Shown here piece after piece: positions 1 through 12,200 of a DNA stretch of 58,500 nucleotides. Under the pieces are notes generated by a model. It saw only the letters and a list, made by a program, of their open reading frames with translations, did not search any database and was not told the DNA's origin. A program made the position numbers and the translations under genes. Source of the DNA: Mesostigma viride. Lineage: Eukaryota; Streptophyta; Mesostigmatophyceae; Mesostigmatales; Mesostigmataceae. Position 1 is the stretch's first letter. Every line of letters begins with the position of its first letter. The stretch is taken from the NCBI GenBank assembly GCA_009746045.1, contig RPFO01000670.1:1410454-1468953 (forward strand), written 5' to 3'.

Positions 1-865
1 TTCATTTTCATTCATTTTTGTGGTTGTCTCCTTGGTATGAGCCTGGACAATAGTCTTCCACCTCTTCTTGTCCTGCATAGCAGTCCAAGCAAGAGAGAGG
101 GAGTGAATGCGATGTTCAAACTGAGCTGGGACCACTAGGTCAGCCATCAACTTCTGTGGGAAGGTCAGGACATGTTTGCCTACCTTCATAGGAATGTCCT
201 TGGGGCCAGGCCAGGTCAGGATATGCTGCCCTGGCTGGCCAAGCCGTTGGGGGCCGGCCAGACCGAGGGCGGTGTCTACCTGGCTGGTGCGAGCAAGATG
301 TCCTACGAATGCTATCCTACGCTGTCTAATCTCGTCCGAAATGCGAGGCATGCCCTGGTACAAAGATTCTAAAGATCTATGCGTAGAAAACCCTACATTC
401 AGGGCCTGACGGAGCATCCTGACCAGTTACCGTGCCGTTTAGCTTGGCCGCCAGCGTGTCCGTGAGCGTCCATGCCTCGGCGCCATACGTGAGCACCGTG
501 AGGACCAGGACCTTGAGGAGCATGCGCTTGCGGTGCTCGCCGAGGACCTTCGAGTGCCAGTAGGTTTTGAGCAAAGGATGCCGAGCCCAGGCCAGGCCGA
601 TGCGGGTGTCCACATCGGCGGCGGTGTCAGGAAGAATGCTCCCGAGCGATCACGAAACGGGACCTCCGTCCCGTCTAGCAGCCGTGGCAGCGGCGGGCGA
701 CTGGAAGCCCCGATCACCATAGCCTCAGTTGTGACACTCTCCAACCCCACCGCCCGCGCCTCCAAGCCCAGACAGTCCAACCAGGTCTGAATGTGCTCGG
801 ATTGCGCGACTAGTGAGGCTGGTGTCGTCCGCCCGTAGGATTGTGTGTACTCATCCATCCATCCA
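1..865 (-). pseudogene. Decayed non-LTR retrotransposon (LINE) reverse transcriptase, C-terminal part
   Basis: Read on the minus strand, this is the end of a LINE ORF2 broken by frameshifts. Near 815-840 one frame gives ADDTSL, the RT catalytic ADD, while the neighbouring frame continues as SLVAQSEHIQTWLDCLGL. At about 377-613 another frame gives RMLLKVLVLTVLTYGAEAWT, typical of the RT thumb (LLYGxExWTL). At about 1-180 a further frame gives AMQDKKRWKTIVQAH, the tryptophan-rich tail seen at LINE protein ends. The element continues past the left edge of the window. At least two frame changes are needed to read through, so it is not functional. A related tail fragment lies at 48572-48784. LINE origin is fairly sure; the clade is not determined. 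Confidence 0.75.
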
Positions 866-905
866 TGCTCCATGACTCCCCAATGGGAGCACGAGTTTAA
901 TTATT
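866..905 (+). repeat. 3' end motif of a dispersed retroelement (stem-loop plus TTAAT tail)
   Basis: GCTCC..GGGAGC can fold as a short hairpin and is followed by an AT-rich TTTAATTATT tail. The same motif occurs at 50548-50615 and 50626-50680, and a diverged form at 33726-33769 (minus), 48500-48540 and 48866-48910. This looks like the shared 3' terminus of a LINE or SINE family. Confidence 0.5.
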
Positions 906-1540
906 TCTCAAGAGTAATAGTTGGAATTATATTCAGCGGCTAAATCTCCTACAGTGACCACTCTACGTCCATGATACTGTATAGCATAACAATGAGAAAA
1001 CCAGTGCTCACAGGCTGGAAATCTAGAGAATCCATGCATGCAGACCATGGTAGCTCGAGCATGCCATTATCTTAGATTCGTGTGTAAGCATTGTCTTTTT
1101 TCTAATTGACAAGCGCATCACCCTTGCTACATCAAACACCTTGTGACACTAGCCATTCCACCCAATAATATCGTAAAATGCGATTACCAAATTTTGAGTT
1201 GTGCCAGACAGCACAGGAGAGCAATGCAAAATTGAAACATTCAAGAAGTAGAAAAGCCTTGCAATTTTGCTATTACTATGAAGTGAGACAACTATACTGT
1301 CCACCAATAAGTGCTGCCCCAGTTTGGGGCCACAAAGCAATTTGTCCGGAAAATTGACGACCGTTTGAATGAGTAAATGCCTCTCGTAGTTGCACATCCC
1401 GGCCTCATCCCGGGCATTCCCCCAAAGCCCAGTCCTTGTTCCTAAGAAATGGTATTGCTTATTTATACACCTTTGTACACGCCATCATGTCATGCCCAAG
1501 AGACACATCACAGGGCAGTTTGTCGCCGCATTCATGCTGT
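906..1540. other. AT-rich intergenic stretch, no gene seen
   Basis: No convincing coding frame or RNA gene was seen. It lies immediately downstream of the stop codon of the GTPase/PHR2 gene on the minus strand, so it probably contains that gene's 3' UTR and polyadenylation site. Confidence 0.5.
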
Positions 1541-3116
1541 CTACGCCGCGGCCATGGCCAGTGGTGCACTGGCGGAAGCGCCGGCATTGGCAGTCTGCAG
1601 GCGGCGCGACTGGCCATACTTCTTGGTGATGAACCTGCGATACCCAGCACGTGGCACCAGGAGACAGCCGCCAGAGGTCAGCAAGGAACAAGACCACAGC
1701 AAATGTTCCTGCGTTGGCATGGGAAGTGCAAGACCAGCATACCACAAAGAGTGGCCCATGCGCACTACAGCACACTACTTCCGGAGACAACCAATACCAA
1801 CTACGCACATGTCAGGCGCATAGGCATGCCAGGGAGTATTATGCTAATCTCATTACAAAATAATTACACTAACAAACAAACGAGGATCGGCTGCATCATG
1901 CCCCAATCCATGACAGTACTAGACATAGGTACCCGACTACATGACACACAGAGAACCAACTCTCCCTTGTTAACGCTACCCACAGTGTGCCAAGCACGGC
2001 CAAATTGTGCCCACCACCACCCACCCACCCCACCCAAAACCCACCGGAAGAAGTCCCTCCACAGCAGCTCGAAGACCAGCCAGTTGAGCCCGCCCTCCCC
2101 GCTCGCCTGCGCTGCACCCGCCCTGGCCGCCACCTGCCCCCCGTTGCGGCGCAGGTCGTCGTACATGCGGCGGGGGGACAGGCAGCCCATGGCTAGCCAG
2201 GGGGAGATCTTGCAGCTGAAGTTGGCGCCGTACAGGTGGCGGTTGCCCGACGCGGCACCATCACTGCTGGTACCCGCGGGCGCGCCGGCCTTGCCCTGTC
2301 TCTCGGCGGTCACGGCCTCCACCACAAACCCTTGCAGCCGCTGGAGGGCCTCCGTCTCGCCTCCCGTGAGTGAGGGCGCGCCGCCGGCCACCAGATGCTC
2401 CTGCATGTCGTAGTTCGCCAGCCGCGCCTCGCCATGCCGCCGCAGCCGACAAGGGACGTAGCAGGGCCATGGCAGCCCGCGAGCCAACGCGCCGGCAACA
2501 CCCAGGCGGCAACGCGCAGGCGCAAGACTCTGCTTGGTACGGTTAGAAGCGGGGCCGTATTGTGGTCCATTCAACCCCTAGGAACGCGGAATCCAACCCC
2601 TTGTACTTCTAGCACATGTTCCAAACAACTCAACCAGAAAACTAGCGAGCCGACTCTGCTTGGAACCGTCTGTGCCTATGTCCCTCCAACACCGTCACCG
2701 TTCCCAACGCGTGCCGCATTCTCCCAGCTGGATGAGCACCGCTGTACCAATGCCAGGGGCGGAGGGAAGTGAGTGGCGCGGCCACACACAATGGGCGCTG
2801 CCAGGAGCAGCAAAGACACACACACCCTATGCACCCTAGCGCCACACACATAAACAGGGGCAGGCTGGAAGGAGTCTTTGGCAGCGATGAGATACGAAAA
2901 GTGCGGCGTGTTAGGGTTGAGACAAGGGGGAGGGGGGGGGGGCGGGGGACGAACTGAATTCCCTAACTGGGGGGAGAAAGAGTAGAACTACCACATGGGA
3001 TACCTCGACTATGGAATGGCTCAGGGTGAGGGCAGGTGGAGAACAGAGAAAACCAGCGTGATGGACAATAAACCAAGAGAGGGGGGAGGGAGGGGGGAGA
3101 GGGGGGGGGGGGGGAG

Positions 3117-3162
<46 letters not shown>

Positions 3163-5059
3163 CTGATGATACCGTGTGCCCATACCTGCTTGCCAGACGT
3201 CGACGGGGGCGTGATGTCCAGCTGCGCCAGCGTAGGGATCTCGCCCACCTCCACGCCACCACGCATGGGCAGACCCTTCAGCTGCGACGCGGCTGGGAGC
3301 ACCGGGCGCACCGCGAGCCCCGCCACCTTCTCGCGGAACCCGCCATAGTTGGACGGCATGGCCTGGAGGTCAAAGGGGAGGTCATCCACATGAAACAGCG
3401 TGGAGCCCCAGAAGGACTTGGCCTCGATGCCGCGCTTCGACAGCGCGTCCTCCACCTTGGCCTCGAGCGACATCTCCTCGTAGGTCACCTCCTGGTGGTA
3501 GTAGAGCGCGCGCGCGCCCACCTTCTTCGCCAGCTGGGGGAGGACCTCCTCCGGGTGCCCAACGCGCACAACCAGGTCCGACCCCTTGGCCCGCAGGTTG
3601 GCGCGCAGGTCCGCGACGCACTCGAGCAGGAACTTGGCGCGGTAGGGGCCCGTCTTGTCAAACCCAGAGGCCGACTTGCCGTAGTCGCGCGGGTCAAACA
3701 CGAACACGGGCATGACGGCCGACGCGTCGTCGTTGGCGCGGGCCAGTGCCTCGTGGTCGTGCACGCGCAGGTCGTTGCGCAGCCACACGAGAATGGACCC
3801 GCGCGCGCCCGCCACGCCACGGGGTGGGGCAGTCCCGCGTGACATCTCTGGCATCCGCAGCGCGTCGGGGACAACGGCCGCGCTGCTGGTGCTGTTCTGC
3901 TCGCGCACGGGCAGGGCCACACCCAGACCGGCCACCGTGGCAAACGAGACGGAGGAGGACGCCACCGCTGTGCGCGCGGGGGCGGATGGCTTCTTGCGTC
4001 CGGGGGCGGCGGGGGCCTTGGGCGGGTCGCGGTGGATGATGCGCTGGATGGCCTGCACCGCCTCCACCTTAGCCTCGCGAACGTGCGGCATGGTCAGCGC
4101 CAGGGTGGGGGTCAGGGTGCACGCGGCGGCCGCCAGTGACAGGGATGCCACGGGCACCTGGGGGAGCGCCCTGAGGGGGGCAGCGGCGGGGGCGGCCGCG
4201 CCGCACAAGGACGCGGCAGTCTCGAGCACAAACTGGACCGGCTGCTTGACGTCAGGGGAGGACAGCATGGAGGGAGCATGCAGGGACTCGCACTCCCATG
4301 GCTGGGAGGGGGCGGCATGCTGCACCACGGCATTGATGGCGGTGGACGCGGGGGAGAAGCGGTTGACCAGGCCCTGGGACAGCACCGACAGCACGGCGTC
4401 GGCCAGCACATCGAGGCCCTTGCCCGCCGCGTTATCTACAGCGACGACAGCGGAGGGGTAGAACGAGTTGGCGACTACAGTCGCCTTGACGATATCCTCC
4501 TCCTGCATGCCCTCCGTGTGCGTGACGACGATAATGCCACGACGCCACATGCTCCCGTCCTCCAAGGACTGCGACACGCGCTGCAGGAGAGGCGCGTCCA
4601 GGCAATCCGCCCGGTCCACGTAGACCACCACATCGTAGGCCTCGCGCTTCTTCACTAGCAAGCGGTGGGCAGTTTCAACCTGAGCAACGGAGTCAAGGCC
4701 CTCACACTCCAGCACCTGGACCTTGCAATCTCCAACGCGAGCGGTATGCTCCGCCAACCGGGACTTTCCCTGCAGCACAGAATACCATGCAGAAAAAACG
4801 CTGTGCGTTAGAAGGCGAATTTACGAGGCAACCGACGACCGTGAATGTATGTGGACAAGAAATTTAATTTTAAATACAGTAGTTACTAGAATTCGAGTCT
4901 TTCTGGAATGCTCACATTCGAGCATTGCTGAAAATTCGAGCCCAGCAACGCGTTCAAAGTGGTGGTCTTTCCTGCCCCAGATTTGCCCAAAACCAACACG
5001 CTGACCGGCGCGCGACGTGACGGAAAGTTGCGCGCGGTGGACGCAGCGGCGAGCGCCAT
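1541..5059 (-). CDS. PHR2: TOC/AIG1-like GTPase domain fused to a PHR2-type photolyase/cryptochrome-like protein (4 exons)
   Basis: Exons read on the minus strand: 5059-4916, 4769-3186, 2400-2045 and 1634-1541, with GT/AG borders and phases 0, 0 and 2, giving about 725 residues. Exon 1 carries a Walker A/G1 motif (GKSGAGKTT, residues 25-33). Exon 2 begins with a TOC34/159-like G-domain core (VVVYVDRADCLD, then IIVVTHTEG as G4-like), followed by an Ala/Pro-rich linker. From about residue 370 comes the photolyase alpha/beta domain (ILVWLRNDLRVHDHEAL, FDPRDYGKSASGFDKTGP, FWGSTLFHVDDLPF). Exon 3 gives GGETEAL, FSCKISPWLAMGCLSPR and ELLWRDFF; exon 4 gives FITKKY and then the stop. The early stop after FITKKY is a PHR2 hallmark: most of the FAD-binding helical domain is absent. 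The frame runs through exon 2 without a stop, so the GTPase join looks real, but it is not proven. Plastid location is inference. Confidence 0.82.
3065..3160. repeat. G-rich tract and (GA)n microsatellite in intron 2 of the GTPase/PHR2 gene
   Basis: A poly-G-rich stretch is followed by about 20 GA units. On the coding (minus) strand this is a (TC)n pyrimidine tract just after the 5' splice site at 3185, inside the intron 2401-3185. Reading frames through it are low-complexity artefacts. Confidence 0.9.
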
Positions 5060-5287
5060 CGCTAAATATATAGCCTTCTGAGGCCTAAGCCCGAACCCGC
5101 AATGGCGTTCCCCAAACTACGCAAACGGGCCCGACAGTGGGCGATGAGCATTACCACGTCGTCTCACCACTCGCCATGGCCAGTTTCGGGTTTTCTGATC
5201 TACTCGCTTGGCGCGGCGCTTTCCTTTCGACTGGGACAGAGACCGCTCCGGAGTCCGGGCAGCTGTCCGGGCGTCCGGGCCGTAAAG

Positions 5288-5760
5288 TACACCGTCCGCA
5301 TTGGAAGTTCTAACTAAATAATTAGCTTCTGGAAAATGTTCTGGCTGAAAACCATAAAAAAAACAAAAGAAAATTAATTAATTAACTCCGGGGGCTGAGG
5401 ACTGGACTCAACAAACAAACAAACAAAATTAATTAATTAACTCATGTGGGCTCTGGGTATCACTGACCTCACACTGACTCTAGCCTATGGCCGCCGAAGG
5501 GGGGCCGCCGGGCCGGATTGCCGGCCGAATTGGGGGCGGCGTGTACGATATCTACCAAACAAACAAAAGAAATTTATTAATTAAATAAGTACCCATGTGC
5601 CTTGAACGGCTGTAGGACAAACAAACAAACAAAAGGTTTTAATTAAATAATAAAAACCCGGGACTCTGACTGGCTCCCCAACAAACAATCCAGGGTTATT
5701 CGTAATGCAAATACGGCAAAAATTGACCCATAATAACAAACTTCCAATGCGGACGGTGTA
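5288..5760. mobile_element. MITE with 20-bp terminal inverted repeats and TA duplication
   Basis: CACCGTCCGCATTGGAAGTT at 5290-5309 is repeated perfectly inverted at 5739-5758, and each end is flanked by TA (5288-5289 and 5759-5760). A TA duplication with short perfect ends fits a Tc1/mariner (Stowaway-like) non-autonomous element. The interior is non-coding and has four related blocks of (AAAC)n followed by TTAATTAATTAA (about 5356-5388, 5410-5443, 5556-5585 and 5617-5650). It sits between two divergently transcribed genes. Confidence 0.75.
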
Positions 5761-6297
5761 ATCGTTCTTTGCCGAGTGCCGCCAACGACGGTATCCGATA
5801 ACTGGAAGTGACGTGGAAAGATGATTCATTCGACCTTGCGCGACTTGATCGAAAATTTCTGGATGTGCTGGACACGTGGCGCTCACATTGTCATCACACG
5901 TGGCATCACAAGTGAAAGAATGGCAGTGAAGGGCAGGCCGGGGAGCTGCCGAGCTCTCGGCCGAGCTGCTGAGTGCCCGAGAAGTCGGTATTCTGTCCTG
6001 TGTTGCTTCAGGTCGCCATCTTTGAGCCGGCTGGCGCTGGAAACAGCGTCTGTTTCGCCAATTACCCACCTAGGGTCTCTGTGGAAGACGCCCGCGGCAG
6101 GATCAAATACGGACAGGTCACTGGAAAACACAGGCTAGCAGGACCGCACTCCACAGGCGCTCAAATTTCGCGGGCCTATGTCCTGTTGACACAGGGTATG
6201 CAAGGGAAATGTATGAGCTGTGTCTGAAGGTCATTTTTCTCTTCTCAACTGCGGTGCTTGCATTGCGGTTAGACAGTTCGTCGCGTTGGGGTCCTCC
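5761..6297 (+). promoter_or_regulatory. Divergent intergenic region / upstream region of the GT61-like gene
   Basis: Between the MITE and the proposed start codon at 6298. No clear core promoter element was recognised. On the opposite side, the PHR2-fusion start at 5059 has TATATATTTA about 10 bases upstream, too close to be a standard TATA box unless the leader is nearly absent or an upstream start is used. Confidence 0.3.
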
Positions 6298-9200
6298 ATG
6301 GCTGGTGACCGGAGGCGGCGGCCAGAGCCCCCTCGGCAGCCATTCCTTTGGCGAGTCATTGTCCCCCTAAGTTTAATTCTCTTCGTCATATACACGGCAG
6401 GCCGTCCTTACCTCCCTAGATTCCTTCTCGGTGATGACTCTGAGACAGACAATGGCCCGAAAGCACCCAGCTTGTTCGAAGCACATTTGAATGGCGACCA
6501 ACCACTGGACGCGGAGCGTGTCGCGCGCATGGGCTTGTACCCTGCAGGTATCTTTATATAAAGTTCCTCATTCACTCTACTGCATGGAATTTCTCTAGCT
6601 AGTTGCCTAAAACTGGCGCTGCTGATGCGCCGGTTCTAGAGTGTAACGGAAGCCATTCATGGGAACTCTTCTACTTTTTTACGTGCGTTTCCACCACCAG
6701 CTGTACCCATTTCCCCACAAGACGGCAATCAAATCCCAGGAGAGACGGGCGGCTTTGGATAATGCTTGTGAATGCGAGCTTTTATAATGGAGTTGGGTAG
6801 AATTTTGGATGACGGTTGGTAAGTGCAATTGGTAAGTACCCACCTACCCCACATCTCCATTATAAATGTACTGTGTGTTTCCCTCCCCTTGCTCCCCTCA
6901 TCCGCTGGTCCGCGGGTGGCTCATGCTGGCCTCCTTACCCCTGGTGGTGCCTGGTTGGGTGTGCGTTGCACGTGCTGGCAGAATCCCCCCTGGATGGGAC
7001 CTTTGTCTTTCCAGGCGCCAACCCATCACGGAGCGACAAGGCGCACCGGGGCCAGGACCAGGGCCACGAGTATGACCATGTCCTTAAAGGGGCTGACCCG
7101 GCATCCCCCCGAGTGGACGCCCCCCTGGGCATCTCCCTCATGACCCTCCCTGCTGTATGCCTCGCGGTCAGCGCGCCCAACTCGGACCGCTCCGGGGATG
7201 CCATCAACCGGGACAGCGAGGGCAACCCCTTGTCCAAAGACCGCAGCTACGACCTGATTCTTCCCGACGTGTTGCCACAAGTCTCGGCCTGGGCAGCCGC
7301 TGTCTCGGCACCTGGCAACCTGGCGGCGGGGACAACCCCCTGGGCCCACCTGCCGCTGGAGGCGTTCCCGGACCGCTTCAACCGGCGCCGCGTGAAGAAT
7401 GCCGCCGAGCTGGGGGACTACGTCTACGTTGACGTACGTTGATGTGTGATTACTGTGGCTACGTCTACGTTGACGTACGTTGTGTAGTTGCTGTGGCTAC
7501 GTCTGCGTTGACGTACGTTGTGTAGTTGCTGTGGCTACGTCTGCGTTGACGTACGTTGTGTAGTTGCTGTGACTACGTCTGCATTGACGTACGTTGTGTA
7601 GTTGCTGTGGCTACGTCTGCGTTGACGTACGTTGTGTAGTTGCTGTGGCTATGTCTGCGTTGACGGACGTTGTGTAGTTGCTGTGGCTATGTCTGCGTTG
7701 ACGGACGTTGTGTAGTTGCTGTGGCTACGTCTACGTTGACGTACGTTGTGTAGTTGCTGTGACTACGTCTGCGTGGACGTACGTTGTGTAGTTGCTGTGG
7801 CTACGTCTACGTTGGCGTACGTTGTGTAGTTGCTGCGGCTACGTCTGTGTTGACGTACGTTGTGTAGTTGCTGTGGCTACGTCTGGATCTGTGTAAGTGG
7901 TTGCATGTCTCCATTGATGTACGTGGCAGCGACACAGATGCACGCGGCGGATTATTGCTCCATCGGAACCATGCGTCCCGCTGTGGGATGGGGCGCCTGC
8001 CGGAGCAGTAGGGGGAGAGGATGCATGGTGTTTGAAGGGGTGCTTGAGGGGGCCGGGGGGGGGAGGGGAGCGAGTGGGGTATGGCTGACAGGTTTAGAGG
8101 GAGATGTTCCACTGCGCCACAGCTGTGGAAAATCCACAGGGCCGGCCCCGCAAGCGCGCCTGTGCTCCGCTCTCAGGACGGCTGGATGGCGGGTGGGGGT
8201 GGGAGGATGGGGCTGGGGGTGTAGTGATGGGAGGGGTGCAGGCCAGTGAGTAATGAGCCATCATGGGTAATGCTGTCTCCACCGCAAGCGTGACAATGGC
8301 CTCGCTCAGTTGGTACAGGCACTGCGATCCGTGCTACGGCCGCTTTTCTTGGTGTCATCCCTCGGGTTGATGTCTCGGGAGGTGCTGGTGTGGATGGGGC
8401 ATCTCACCGCCTCACAGCTCACTTCTGTCATATGCCCCCCCGCTCCCACCCACTGGCTGCCCCGAGCTGCTTGCTCCCTCATCCCCCCCCACTGCTTGCC
8501 CCTCCTCCTCCCCCCCCCCATTCAAGCAACCCACTTTCATTGTAACCCATGCCGTTGCAACCCGCCCTTGTCATGGCTAACCCCAACCCCTCTCCACCCC
8601 ACAGGGCACGTCCCTCTTCCTGGGCTGCGAGGTGCGCCTCGACTCCACAGGTGCTTGCGACAACATCGCCCATTTCTTGCACGATGTTGCGTTCAACCCG
8701 ATCGTTGCACTCACCACGGCCGAGCCGGCGGCCTATGGGCTGCCGCCACGTGTCGACCACCTGGTCACCGACGCGCCGGGGGCCGAGCTGGACTTCCGTT
8801 GCCTGCGGGGGCGCGCCCCGGGGGCCCCCGCTTGGAAGCCCACCAGCACGTGCCAGCCCATTAATGCGACCGAGTGGGTGGACGCGGTGGTGGCGGCCAC
8901 TTATGACATCGCGGTGCGCAGGGCTGGGGGGGGCGGAGGGGAAGCAGTTACAAATACCAGCACGAGTGGCGGCGCGGTCGCCGGGGTGCGAGGGGTGGAT
9001 GGGCTACTTGCGTCTGCCACAGGGGCAACAGGAGGGGATGTCGGCGTGGGCAGTGGCGGGTCGTTGGTGCGGTCGGTTTCCGGAGGACCTGATTGGATCA
9101 AAGTATTCACACCGGGCGCGGAGGCGAGGGCCGTGTGCTTTGAGAAGCTGGTGGTTTCGGGCTGGAACTTTCAGGTGACGGATGGAGGGAGGGTAGGGTA

Positions 9201-12200
9201 GGGAGGAGATGTTGTGGGTGGGTAGCAAATTGCAGGACATGTGGAGCCAACGCAGGACTCATGAAACCAACACGGAACCAACACGGGACCATGCCTTGGT
9301 CATGCCTGGACCTTGTTCTCATACCGCCCTATACCTTGTCGCACACACCTGCTCGACATCGCCGCGCTGGTGTCTCATTCCTGTTCATGATGGCCTTCCA
9401 TGCACTGCTGGTCAGCACGATACTGCATGACATCATGCTGGTGTCCTCGGGCAGTCGTGCATCCAGCCTGCCACCCGTCTCTGCCTTCCTTGCCTACCGG
9501 CTGCCCCCGGCATGCATCCTCGGGCTGCAGGGTCACACATCGCAACGGGATGCGTGCAAGCGCACCTCTGGAGCGGTTCCCCCATCTGGGCCCTCATGAC
9601 CTCATATTCACGCTCATATTTACTATTTATTCACGCTCATATTCATGACCTCATATTCACGCTCATTTTTACTATTTATTCACGCTCATATTCATGACCT
9701 CATATTCACGCTCATGTTTACTATTTATTCACGCTCATATTCATGACCTCATATTCACGCTCATGTTTACTATTTATTCACGCTCATATTCATGACCTCA
9801 TATTCACGCTCATGTTTACTATTTATTCACGCTCATATTCATGACCTCATATTCACGCTCATATTTACTATTTATTCACGCTCATATTCACGACCTCATA
9901 TTCACGCTCATGCAGGCTTCTGGGTGCTGATCATTCAAATGCAGCAAGGCGCAGGCAGATTGCACCTAGGTACCGTTGAGGCAATCGCCGCGACAAGGGT
10001 TCCCTGTCTCCCGGCACGAAAGCAGGTCCATGCCGGCAATATGATCCGAATCGCCCATCTAGCGCCAAGGTGACCAGGTACCAGATGACCGGGCACTGTT
10101 TTGGATACGTGGCCAAAGAGGATAAGAGTCGTACGGCGCTGCCTTCCAATCGTGAGGGCGGCGTGTGACCTGTGTGAAGCAGAAACGTTTCTCGGTAAGA
10201 GGAAGAAGAAAGAAGTCATTACAGGGAGCGGATGGGATTGGCTGCTGACGGCAAGCTGCCGGATGCTGGGAAGGTGGATTTTTCCACCAATACAGTCTCG
10301 GCCAGAATCCCGCGAATGCAAGTCCCTTGCCTGCTACTCCCTGTGGACCCTCTTCTTGGCACGCAGCGCTCCAGTCCCTTTGCCCATGCACCAGGTTGTG
10401 ATGGTGGCGACTGTCACATGGCAAGTTGGTGGTTGACACGAGGTCCCCATGGCGGCCCGCTGGTGCATGCATGGCCCCGGGTGGAAAACCTTCGTGCATG
10501 ATTGCCTCACCCTCCATCTCCCCCAACCCCAACCCCAACCCCACCCCCCACCCCCCCACCTCCCCCATCCCCCCACACACACCACCACCACCACACACAC
10601 ACCTACACACACTCTCCCACCTGCTTGCCTCATCGGCCCCACGTGTGGAACCTTCTATGAATAAACGCATACCCCCTCGTGTCAATAAATAAGCAGCACC
10701 TCCTGCTAGGCATGCGGGCCGAGAAACGGGCCGCCACCGCCGCGTTGCGGTCGGCAGTGTTATCCCAACTTGTGGCCCACGCCACCCAGCAGCAACGGGC
10801 GCCGCGTCTGCCTGCAGGCATGCGAGGGGCTGGCGTAGGGGATGGCGATGGCAACACCACGGTGGCGCTGCTGGCATCTCTACAGGTGGACGAGCCACGC
10901 TGCCCGACACGTCTCGCCGTGTACAACCGGGTATGTGGCGGTATTATGGTCCCCGATCATCCACCGGGTAATGTCCATGGGTGTCTATGGGTGGATCCGT
11001 GGGTGGGTGGGTGGGTGGGTGGGTGGGTGGGTGGGTGGGTGGGTGGGTGGGTGGGTGGGTGGGTGGGTGGGTGGGTGGGTGGGTGGGTGGGTGGGTGGGT
11101 GGGTGGGTGGGTGGGTGGGTGGGTGGGTGGGTGGGTGGGTGGGTGGGTGGGTGGGTGGGTGGGTGGGTGGGTGGGTGGGTGGGTGGGTGGGTGGGTGGGT
11201 GGGTGGGTGGGTGGGTGGGTGGGTGGGTGGGTGGGTGGGTGGGTGGGTGGGTGGGTGGGTGGGTGGGTGGGTGGGTGGGTGGGTGGGTGGGTGGGTGGGT
11301 GGGTGGGTGGGTGGGTGGGTGGGTGGGGTGGGTGGGTGGGTGGGTGGGTGGGTGGGTGGGTGGGTGGGTGGGTGGGTGGGATCACCGGTGCAGGCTGTTG
11401 CTGGCAGTCATCACGGGCTGTGAGGATGGACAGGAAAGGCATGGTGTGCGAGCTGCGTGGGTTTGGGTTGCCCTGCTTTGGGTATAGCCTGGATGCATGT
11501 TGGTGGTGGCAAGGCACACTGCGCTTGTCCACAATGAAGGAGTATAAATTGGTGCTCTTAAGTTGTGCGGTTTGGTAGCATTAAATGCTCAAATGGGAAT
11601 ACCGGGACGAGGCCCGCACATCATGTGCACATGGCGCGCGCATGCAGGGGACGGAGGTGAGAGAACATTAATGACGATTTCTATTCTGCCATACATCGCC
11701 TGCAGGCTGGGTGTGCACGTCTGGTTCACAAGCACCACCCGCAGTGGAACACATGCAGCATGTTGCCGAGGCTAGTACGAGCAGTAGGGGGGAGATTTCG
11801 GGGGACTAGGGTCCCTGAAGGTACCAAGGCTCATCGGTGGTGGCTTGCAAATAGATGACACGATGGCAGGGAGGTGGGGGGGAGATGGTTGTAGGCAGCC
11901 ACGTCTACGCACCCCCGTCACCCAGAAGTTCATACGGGGATAGTTCAGCAGGAGTCCTTTATTTGCAACGGGGCATGGCTTCCTGTAACAGCAACAGTCA
12001 CTACCATGCATGGCTGGTTGCGCAGGTATTGCAGTACCTTGATCGGTGGGAGCCTGTGCTTTGAATCTCACGTGTTGAAAGCCCGCTTGTCTGTCATACA
12101 ACTTTTCCGCCTTCAAGTAATGAAACCTCCTACTGCCCTCAAGTACCGAAACTTGGGCTACCGTGCCCTCAAGTATTGAAACCTCCAAAAAACGTGTGTG

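Noticed and set aside
7421-7895. CRISPR-like array
   Set aside because: Units are contiguous tandem repeats without unique spacers, in a eukaryotic intron.
10679-11578. Long Val-Gly-Gly-Trp repeat protein on the plus strand and Pro-Thr-His repeat on the minus strand
   Set aside because: Only the first part (10697-10930) is a GT61 exon; the rest is the intronic (GGGT)n array.
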